Assembly (NCBI GenBank): GCA_030537215.1
Contig: JAUNOF010000016.1
Span: forward strand, 1 to 32,847
Length of the DNA: 32,847 nt
Origin: Lachnospiraceae bacterium
GTDB lineage: Bacteria; Bacillota; Clostridia; Lachnospirales; Lachnospiraceae
Reading direction: 5' to 3'
Shown here piece after piece: positions 27,413-32,847 of this stretch. The notes beneath the pieces were generated by a model, which was not told the DNA's origin, did not search any database, and worked only from the letters and a program-made list of their open reading frames with translations. The translations under genes were made by a program, and so were the position numbers. Each line of letters opens with the position of its first letter. Within the stretch, counting starts at the first letter, position 1.

Positions 27413-27460
27413 TCAGAGATATGGTTCGGAATGAAACCGGAAGCATATCCCTGGCTTTTT
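27413..27460 (+). terminator. terminator of the second LacI gene
   Basis: An 11-bp stem with one mismatch and one G-T pair (27413-27423 with 27444-27454; inner perfect part gatatg/catatc) leads into CTTTTT (27455-27460). The T-tract is also the first arm of the palindromic repeat that follows. Confidence 0.75.
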
Positions 27461-27562
27461 ATTTCATAGGAAAGTGCGTCCTATGAAATAAAAAACGCTC
27501 CGCGAGGATCGCACTGCGGCGGATTGGAATTATGTCGCTAATGCGACCCGCCGCAGGCGGAG
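27456..27562. repeat. structured palindromic repeat element
   Basis: A perfect 16-bp inverted repeat (27456-27471 with 27479-27494, 7-base loop AAGTGCG) is followed by a nested set of GC-rich stems: ctccgc/gcggag (27498-27503 with 27557-27562), ctgcggcgg/ccgccgcag (27514-27522 with 27548-27556) and gtcgc/gcgac (27534-27538 with 27543-27547). The first part recurs in decayed form at 6738-6782. No open frame fits. It may be a MITE-like element or a structured RNA with its own ending. Confidence 0.75.
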
Positions 27563-27613
27563 AAGTTCGCCAGCATGTATTCTGTGAAAACATAAGACTT
27601 CTTAAAAGGAGTG

Positions 27614-27627
27614 AGAAACCGCTTTCA
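27614..27627. promoter_or_regulatory. upstream LacI-type (cre-like) operator
   Basis: AGAAACCGCTTTCA fits the cre consensus except at the first base and matches the site at 27755 in 12 of 14 positions. It lies about 100 bases before the operon's -35 box. Confidence 0.6.
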
Positions 27628-27717
27628 TATTGTTAAAAAATAATCAGTATTTTGCACAAAAAAACTTAATAAGAATTGACTGAAATGACGAAAAAATAAT
27701 AGAAAAACAAAAGAATA

Positions 27718-27745
27718 TTGACAAAACAGGCTAAATGATTATAAT
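27718..27745 (+). promoter_or_regulatory. promoter of the permease/hydantoinase operon
   Basis: Perfect TTGACA (27718-27723) and perfect TATAAT (27740-27745), 16 bases apart. The surroundings are very A/T-rich. Such a strong promoter needs a repressor, in line with the operators on each side. Confidence 0.85.
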
Positions 27746-27754
27746 GAAAATTAA

Positions 27755-27768
27755 AGAAAGCGCTTTTA
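27755..27768. promoter_or_regulatory. downstream LacI-type (cre-like) operator
   Basis: AGAAAGCGCTTTTA contains the perfect palindrome AAAGCGCTTT (27757-27766), centred about ten bases after the expected start site. Bound protein would block transcription. The centres of the two operators are 141 bases apart. Confidence 0.72.
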
Positions 27769-27806
27769 TTTATTTTCAAAAAACTTTCACACAAGGAGGA
27801 AATATC

Positions 27807-29159
27807 ATGGAATATGTGATTGGAGTTCTGCTGCTCATCTCGTTTGTCGGACTGGCGGTTTATGCAGTGCGGGGCGGAAATTTAATGATGGGTATGCTCA
27901 TTATGGGTGTTATCTGGACGGCCCTTCCGCTGATCGGCAATACATTTGCCACAAATCCAGAGTTTATTGCTGCTTATCCGGGCGTTACGGATATCTCGTT
28001 CGTAGATGCTATTACAAAAGTGTTCCAGTCAGGTCCGGAGGGCTGGGGAAGTGTTCTTGTAAACGTAGTATTCGGCGCATGGTTCGGCCGTGTGCTTCTT
28101 CAGACCGGTATTGCAGATACCTTGATCCGCAAGACCGTAGAGCTGGGAGGAGATAAGCCGGTGATCATCTGCGTGCTTCTTTCCGTTGTTACCACCGCCA
28201 TTTTCTCCACTCTGTTTGGAGCCGGCGCAGTGGTTGCCATCGGCGTGATCATCCTTCCTATTCTGATGAGCCTTGGCATCCCAAAAACCTTGTCTATCGG
28301 TTCCTTTATGATGAGTGTAGGCGCCGGTATGTATCTGAATCCGGTTCTTTCCGGGCAGTTCCTGGCCTTCTTCCTGGATGAGAACGGCAAGCAGCTGATC
28401 ACCTATGATGATCCGGCGCGGCTTCGCTGGGCCATGGTTGGTCTGGCTGTGCAGCTGCTCCTGGTGATCCTGATGTGCGTATTTACCCTTGGCAAGAAGA
28501 AAACGGTTCATGCATGGAGCGCTTCGGCGGCAAGAAAGTCCCGCCCCGGATACGTTCCTTCCATCGCCCTGATCGCCCCCATCCTTCCGGTTCTGCTGCT
28601 GGTGATCTTTAATGTTCCCATTATCCTGGGATTTGTTCTTGGAAGCTTTTACGCCCTGTTTGTCTGCGGCAAGCTGAAGACCTTCCGGGGTGCATGCCGG
28701 ATTCTGAACAAGGATTTCTTTGATGGTGTGGTGGATACGGCTCCCCTGGTTGGATTCCTGCTGATGATCCCCATGTTTAATAAAGCGGCGGAGCTTTGCG
28801 TACCATATTTTAATGCGCTCCTTGGAAATGTCATTCCCAACAATACCTTGATTATCAGCCTTGCCTTTGCGCTTCTGGCTCCTCTCGGTCTGTTCCGCGG
28901 CCCGTTTACCCTGTTCGGATGCGGAGCGGCAACTCTGGGAATCTTAAAAGGCATCGGCTTCTCAACTCCGTATCTGTATGCTTTGATGGTGATTCCGTCC
29001 ATTACCATGAACGTTTCCATCTGTATGACCCAGAGCTGGATTGCATGGGGAATCAGCTATGGAAAGGTATCCACAAGAGAGCACCTGAAGAAAACACTGC
29101 CTGTTGCATGGATTATCTGTGCTGTGATGCAGGCCATCACTTATGTAATGTTTGGTTAA
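27807..29159 (+). CDS. predicted carboxylate-type permease of the ion-transporter superfamily
   Basis: The 450-residue protein has about 11-12 hydrophobic segments in two similar halves. Features typical of citrate/gluconate/dicarboxylate-type carriers are GWGSVLVNVVFGAWFGRVLLQTGIADTLI, STLFGAGAVVAIGVIILPIL and, in the second half, PLVGFLLMIPMFNKAAELCVP. I cannot place it in a named family with certainty. A strong AAGGAGG (27793-27799) fixes the start at 27807; the open frame reaches back to 27735 across the operator and -10 region, which cannot be coding. It is the first gene of the operon and presumably imports the compound degraded by the following genes, likely an organic acid or sugar acid. 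Confidence 0.85.
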   Translation: MEYVIGVLLLISFVGLAVYAVRGGNLMMGMLIMGVIWTALPLIGNTFATNPEFIAAYPGVTDISFVDAITKVFQSGPEGWGSVLVNVVFGAWFGRVLLQTGIADTLIRKTVELGGDKPVIICVLLSVVTTAIFSTLFGAGAVVAIGVIILPILMSLGIPKTLSIGSFMMSVGAGMYLNPVLSGQFLAFFLDENGKQLITYDDPARLRWAMVGLAVQLLLVILMCVFTLGKKKTVHAWSASAARKSRPGYVPSIALIAPILPVLLLVIFNVPIILGFVLGSFYALFVCGKLKTFRGACRILNKDFFDGVVDTAPLVGFLLMIPMFNKAAELCVPYFNALLGNVIPNNTLIISLAFALLAPLGLFRGPFTLFGCGAATLGILKGIGFSTPYLYALMVIPSITMNVSICMTQSWIAWGISYGKVSTREHLKKTLPVAWIICAVMQAITYVMFG

Positions 29160-29172
29160 GGAGGCGTCAGAA

Positions 29173-31299
29173 ATGAGCAATCGAAAAGTACGTATGGGCA
29201 TCGATGTAGGCGGAACACATACCAAGGCCGTTGCCATTGATAATGCTACTCATGAAATAATCGGAAAGTCTTCCGTAAAGACCACCCATGATGACAAGGC
29301 CGGCGTGGCTACAGGCGTGGTACAGGCATTTCAGAACTGCCTGAAAGAAAATAACATTAATCCAAAGGATGTAATCTTCGTTGCCCATTCCACCACCCAG
29401 GCGACCAACGCCCTGATCGAGGGTGATGTGGCCCAGGTAGGCGTAGTGGGAGTAGGGCCGAAGGGACCGGGCGGATGGATTGCCAAGGTTCAGACCAACA
29501 TGAAGGATATTGATCTGGGCTCAGGACGTTTTATCCGGCTCCACAACCGCTTTATCTGTGATGAAAAGCTGTCCGACCAGACGGTGACGGACACCATCAA
29601 ATCTCTGGTAAGCGAGGGCGCTCAGGTAATCGTGGCTAGTGAATCCTACGGCGTGGACGACATGGAGAATGAAAACGGCATCTGCAGCATTGCAAAGGGA
29701 ATGGGGCTGGAGGCTACTGCGGCCAGCGAGATTACCAAGCTTTACGGCCTGACCCGCCGCACCCGGACGGCTGCCATTAATGCTTCCATTCTGCCGAAGA
29801 TGCTGAATACTGCCAATTCCACCGAGCAGAGCGTAAGAAGCACCGGGGTGGAGGTGCCGTTGATGATCATGAGAGGCGACGGCGGCGTTATGGAAATCAA
29901 CGAGATGAAAAAGCGCCCGGTGCTTACCATGCTGTCTGGTCCTGCCGCGTCGGTTATGGGAAGCCTGATGTACCTGCGCGCTTCTAACGGCGTGTATTTT
30001 GAGGTGGGCGGAACCACCACCAATATCGGTGTAATCAAGGACGGACGTCCTGCAATCGACTACTCCGTTGTAGGCGGCCACCGCACCTATATCAGCAGCC
30101 TGGATGTACGTGTTCTAGGTGTGGCAGGAGGCAGCATGGTACGTGCAGACAAAAGCGGAGTCAAGGATGTAGGGCCCCGTTCGGCTCATATTGCAGGCAT
30201 GGATTATGCGGTATTTACCCCGGAGGAGGAGATTGTTGATCCCAAGCTGGTATTCTTCAGCCCGAAGGAAGGGGACCCGGACGATTATGTGGCCATCCAG
30301 TTAAAGAGCGGAAAGAAGATTACCATCACCAACACCTGTGCGGCAAATGTGCTGGGGCTGATTAAACCGGAATATTTCGCGTACGGCAATGCAAATGCAG
30401 CCCGGAAGGCCATGAAGCCTCTGGCCGACTATATGGGAAAGACGGTAGAAGAGGTTGCCCAGCAGATCCTGACCAGAGCTTACGAGAAGATTCAGCCCAT
30501 TATTATGGATCTGGCCGAGAAATACCGTCTGGAAAAGGATCAGATCAGCCTGGTAGGCGTAGGCGGCGGCGCAGCCTCCCTGATCGGCTTCTGCTCTGAC
30601 AAGATGGGACTTCGCTATTCCATCCCGGACAACGCAGAAGTGATTTCCTCTATCGGCGTGGCGCTGGCCATGGTGCGTGACGTGGTAGAGCGTGTCGTTC
30701 CCAATCCGACGCCGGAGGATATCCGTTCCATCAAGGCGGAGGCGATTGACAAGGCAGTGGAGAGCGGAGCGGCCGCCGACAGCGTGGAGGTACATATTGA
30801 GATTGACCCGCAGACCTCCAAGCTGACGGCCATCGCCCTTGGCTCCACCGAGGTTAAGACCACCGATCTGCTGAAGGAGTGTACGGCAGAAGAAGCCTGC
30901 CAGCTTGCGGCAGAGGATTTGAAGGCAAATCCATCGGAGATCCGTCAGGAATGTGCTACCAAAAACTTTTATGTGTTCGGTATGGACCGAAAAGGCAGGC
31001 ACCCGGTTCGTATTCTGGACAAAAAGGGCTTTATCAAGGTGCAGCGGAATGACGGAAAGGCCATTCTGTGCAAGGCCGGAAGCTACCGGAACGTAGTTTC
31101 CCAGTTGTGGGAGGAGCTGGCGATTTATCAGCAGGATGCGATCCTGCGGCCGGATTACTACATCTGTGCCGGAGCCCGTGTTATGGACTTTGCCGGATCT
31201 ACCGATATGGATAAGATCATGATGCTGATGGAAGTGGAGATGCAGATGATTAATCCGGCAGATGATATTATTATTGTCGGTGCAAAAAACAGCCTGTAA
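29173..31299 (+). CDS. hydantoinase/oxoprolinase family (HyuA-like) protein without HyuB partner
   Basis: The 708-residue protein has the ASKHA-like ATPase features of HyuA/oxoprolinase-A/acetone-carboxylase-beta proteins: MGIDVGGTHTKAVAID at the start, FVAHSTTQATNALIEGDVAQVGVVGVG, MLSGPAASVMG and EVGGTTTNIGVIKDGRP. The family uses ATP to activate a carbonyl of a lactam, hydantoin or ketone, usually with a HyuB partner. No HyuB is encoded here. The C-terminal region (about 500-708) differs from classical HyuA and ends with ARVMDFAGSTDMDKIMMLMEVEMQ, which may hold a function of its own. AAGGAGG is eight bases before ATG 29173, just after the permease stop. Substrate unknown; it may be activated by phosphorylation. 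Confidence 0.88.
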   Translation: MSNRKVRMGIDVGGTHTKAVAIDNATHEIIGKSSVKTTHDDKAGVATGVVQAFQNCLKENNINPKDVIFVAHSTTQATNALIEGDVAQVGVVGVGPKGPGGWIAKVQTNMKDIDLGSGRFIRLHNRFICDEKLSDQTVTDTIKSLVSEGAQVIVASESYGVDDMENENGICSIAKGMGLEATAASEITKLYGLTRRTRTAAINASILPKMLNTANSTEQSVRSTGVEVPLMIMRGDGGVMEINEMKKRPVLTMLSGPAASVMGSLMYLRASNGVYFEVGGTTTNIGVIKDGRPAIDYSVVGGHRTYISSLDVRVLGVAGGSMVRADKSGVKDVGPRSAHIAGMDYAVFTPEEEIVDPKLVFFSPKEGDPDDYVAIQLKSGKKITITNTCAANVLGLIKPEYFAYGNANAARKAMKPLADYMGKTVEEVAQQILTRAYEKIQPIIMDLAEKYRLEKDQISLVGVGGGAASLIGFCSDKMGLRYSIPDNAEVISSIGVALAMVRDVVERVVPNPTPEDIRSIKAEAIDKAVESGAAADSVEVHIEIDPQTSKLTAIALGSTEVKTTDLLKECTAEEACQLAAEDLKANPSEIRQECATKNFYVFGMDRKGRHPVRILDKKGFIKVQRNDGKAILCKAGSYRNVVSQLWEELAIYQQDAILRPDYYICAGARVMDFAGSTDMDKIMMLMEVEMQMINPADDIIIVGAKNSL

Positions 31300-31404
31300 C
31301 TGTGAAGGTACGGAACCGCTGCGCGGCCGATGTCCAAGGCAGATAAGCCCGGTACCCTGCCGGAACGATTCTGACAGGCAGGAGCCGGAGGAAAGGAGCG
31401 CCCC

Positions 31405-32172
31405 ATGGGAATGAATAAGAGATGGAACCGACTTGCAGACGCCTTTGCCGGAAGGGGAGCCATTCCCCCACAGCCGGAGTATCCGGAGGTTTCCTTGAAG
31501 GAAATGGCGGATACATTAGCCGGATTCACGGAAGAAACCTGGGGCGGTTACGCCTTCAGCCGGGAGCCGCTGGAAGGAAAATTTACCCCCGCACAGAAGG
31601 CGGAGTACACAGCAAAAGCCAATGCCTGCGGGCAGCAGTGGGCGGAACGCATGGCGGAGGTTTACGGTACCCGCAGTCCCCGCCTTCTGGCAGAGCGGAT
31701 GGGAATGAAAATCGAAATGACACAGAGGCCGGTGGGCGGCGGACTGGTTCTGTTTGCCCAGTTTGTCCAGCCCGATGAGATTACCATTTTTACAGACTGT
31801 ATCCAGCGGGCGGCAAAGCTGAACGAAGGAATCGGCTGCCCTCTGCTTCAGAAGGAGCTTCTCACCGACACGCTGCTGGCCCATGAGCTGTTTCATGGGG
31901 TGGAGGAGCGGTACGAAACAGAGATTTATACCCGAACCGAAAAGGTGGAGCTGTGGAGAAAGCCGTTTTCCAACCGATCTTCTATTGCCTGCCTGTCTGA
32001 GATCGGGGCCATGGCCTTTGCCGCCCAGCTTCTGGGGCTTTCGGCGTCGCCTTATATGCTGGACGTGCTGCTGGTATACTCCTACGATAAACAGGCGGCC
32101 CTGGGCCTGTTCCAGGAGATCTGCCGCATCAGCGACTCAATAAACCAAACATCAAGAAAGAGAGGATATTAA
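31405..32172 (+). CDS. uncharacterised HExxH protein resembling ImmA/IrrE-type metallopeptidases
   Basis: I do not recognise a named family. The 255-residue soluble protein contains LLAHELFHGVEERY: HExxH with His160, Glu161 and His164, a zinc-metalloprotease signature. Glu199 (CLSEIGAMAFA), 35 residues later, is a plausible third ligand. The part before it (PRLLAERMGMKIE, then PDEITIFTDCI) resembles the pattern of ImmA/IrrE (M78) proteins, where a short beta sheet precedes the zinc helix. No signal peptide or DNA-binding domain is present. AAAGGAG precedes the ATG, 105 bases after the HyuA-like gene, and the YhcH-type gene follows almost directly. In this catabolic operon it might hydrolyse an amide or peptide bond of the substrate; this is a guess. 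Confidence 0.8.
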   Translation: MGMNKRWNRLADAFAGRGAIPPQPEYPEVSLKEMADTLAGFTEETWGGYAFSREPLEGKFTPAQKAEYTAKANACGQQWAERMAEVYGTRSPRLLAERMGMKIEMTQRPVGGGLVLFAQFVQPDEITIFTDCIQRAAKLNEGIGCPLLQKELLTDTLLAHELFHGVEERYETEIYTRTEKVELWRKPFSNRSSIACLSEIGAMAFAAQLLGLSASPYMLDVLLVYSYDKQAALGLFQEICRISDSINQTSRKRGY

Positions 32173-32173
32173 T

Positions 32174-32632
32174 ATGCTGACAACCAACCTGCTGCTGGGA
32201 GAAAAATATGATTATCTCAGTGAAAAATTTAAGAAAGCCTTTGCATTTTTAAGAGAAACTGATCTTGCTGCACTTCCGGTTGGAAATGTGCCCATCGACG
32301 GCCAGGAGGTATATGCAAATGTACAGAGCTACACCACCATGGCACCGGAGGATTGTCCCTTTGAAAGCCATCGGGCTTATTTTGATCTGCAGTATGTGGT
32401 GGAGGGGGAGGAGTGCTTCGGCTATGAGCCGACTGCTAATCTGACTCCATCTATGGAATATGACCCGGAGCGGGATCTGATTTTTTATCAGGAGCCTGCT
32501 CAGAGCGGATGCGTGATCCTGAAGGCAGGAGATTTCGCAATCGTTCCGCCGGAGGACGGTCATGCGCCGAGACGTATGACGCCAAATGGAGCCTGCCCGG
32601 TAAAGAAGATCGTGGTTAAGGTTCGGGTGTAG
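32174..32632 (+). CDS. YhcH/YjgK/YiaL (EbgC/NanQ-like) cupin-type protein
   Basis: The 152-residue length is standard for this family. Conserved features are HRAYFDLQYVVEGEE (a His/Asp/Gln/Glu metal-site region) and the GDFAIVPPEDGHAP turn with its His, placed as in YhcH, YiaL and EbgC. Members act as sugar anomerases (NanQ for sialic acid) or accompany sugar-acid catabolism. It starts one base after the stop of the HExxH gene and is the last gene before the terminator. Its presence argues that the operon's substrate is, or contains, a sugar or sugar acid. Confidence 0.93.
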   Translation: MLTTNLLLGEKYDYLSEKFKKAFAFLRETDLAALPVGNVPIDGQEVYANVQSYTTMAPEDCPFESHRAYFDLQYVVEGEECFGYEPTANLTPSMEYDPERDLIFYQEPAQSGCVILKAGDFAIVPPEDGHAPRRMTPNGACPVKKIVVKVRV

Positions 32633-32730
32633 CATTGCAAGCTGCAATCATAAGCCCAGCGCATCCATCCCAGTTGTGAGATGCCCCTTGTCAAGCAGAC
32701 AGGTGAAATATCTAAAATTTAGTGCTGGTG

Positions 32731-32766
32731 ATACCTGCATTTCGATTTGAGATGCAGGTATTTTTC
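32731..32766 (+). terminator. terminator of the permease/hydantoinase operon
   Basis: Perfect 10-bp arms atacctgcat/atgcaggtat (32731-32740 with 32752-32761) and an 11-base loop are followed by TTTTTC. The region 32767-32847 after it holds no gene that I can see. Confidence 0.9.
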
Positions 32767-32830
32767 TATGTGATAGCGCCAGAGAAAGAAGGTAGGGCTG
32801 TTTCACGAAGAAATACAAAAATAGAATAAA

Positions 32831-32844
32831 GCTTTTTAAAAAGC
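32831..32844. repeat. 14-bp palindrome at the window edge
   Basis: GCTTTTTAAAAAGC is perfectly symmetric. It may be part of a terminator or operator belonging to sequence beyond the window. Confidence 0.45.
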
Positions 32845-32847
32845 CAA

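Noticed and set aside
27735..27806. 24-codon N-terminal extension of the permease
   Set aside because: It would overlap the -10 box, start site and operator; AAGGAGG at 27793-27799 supports ATG 27807.

Overview
The window reads as a chromosomal segment of an anaerobic, gut-type Firmicute, most likely a Lachnospiraceae (Clostridium cluster XIVa) relative. The grounds are strong AGGAGG-type ribosome sites, sigma-A promoters, U-tract terminators, a manganese riboswitch of Gram-positive type, oxygen-sensitive iron-sulfur enzymes (a BadF-type ATPase and a double-cubane-type reductase), mannose-class PTS genes and LacI regulators. This is inference from gene content and style; no 16S or other marker is present. 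I saw no tRNA, rRNA, CRISPR array, transposase or phage gene.

Layout. 1-1.8 kb: sigma-A promoter, yybP-ykoY (Mn2+) riboswitch and terminator, then an OadB-like membrane protein and a 40-residue OadG-like protein, with no decarboxylase alpha subunit. 1.9-5.1 kb: a histidine phosphatase on the minus strand, divergent from two tandem hotdog thioesterases and a DsbA/FrnE-like protein, then a small unknown gene. 5.2-10.2 kb: enolase with its own promoter, leader hairpin and terminator; a rhodanese-TtcA-like fusion; a ZIP metal transporter; a patatin-like lipase. 10.2-14.8 kb: a TetR regulator whose promoter carries a 42-bp near-palindrome, followed by a heterodimeric ABC exporter whose two subunits both carry low-complexity tandem-repeat expansions. 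14.8-17.8 kb, minus strand: MFS transporter, winged-helix regulator, a relic fragment of a second copy of that regulator, and a LysR gene. 18.0-20.1 kb: ATPase activator plus double-cubane-type reductase, divergent from LysR across a perfect LysR-type box.

20.3-27.3 kb is a sugar module: LacI regulator, PTS EIIAB/EIIC/EIID, a GH13 alpha-glucosidase and a second LacI gene. The PTS promoter is bracketed by two copies of a TTATnTACATAA palindrome. 27.4-32.8 kb holds a structured repeat, then an operon of a carboxylate-type permease, a solitary hydantoinase/oxoprolinase-A protein, an HExxH protein resembling the ImmA/IrrE family, and a YhcH/YiaL-type cupin, ending in a terminator. Its promoter has AAAnCGnTTT operators on both sides, and a related site lies at the start of the second LacI gene, so that LacI probably controls the operon and itself.

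The best candidates for undescribed biology are the Mn2+-riboswitch-controlled OadB/OadG pair and the LacI-controlled permease/hydantoinase/HExxH/YhcH operon.
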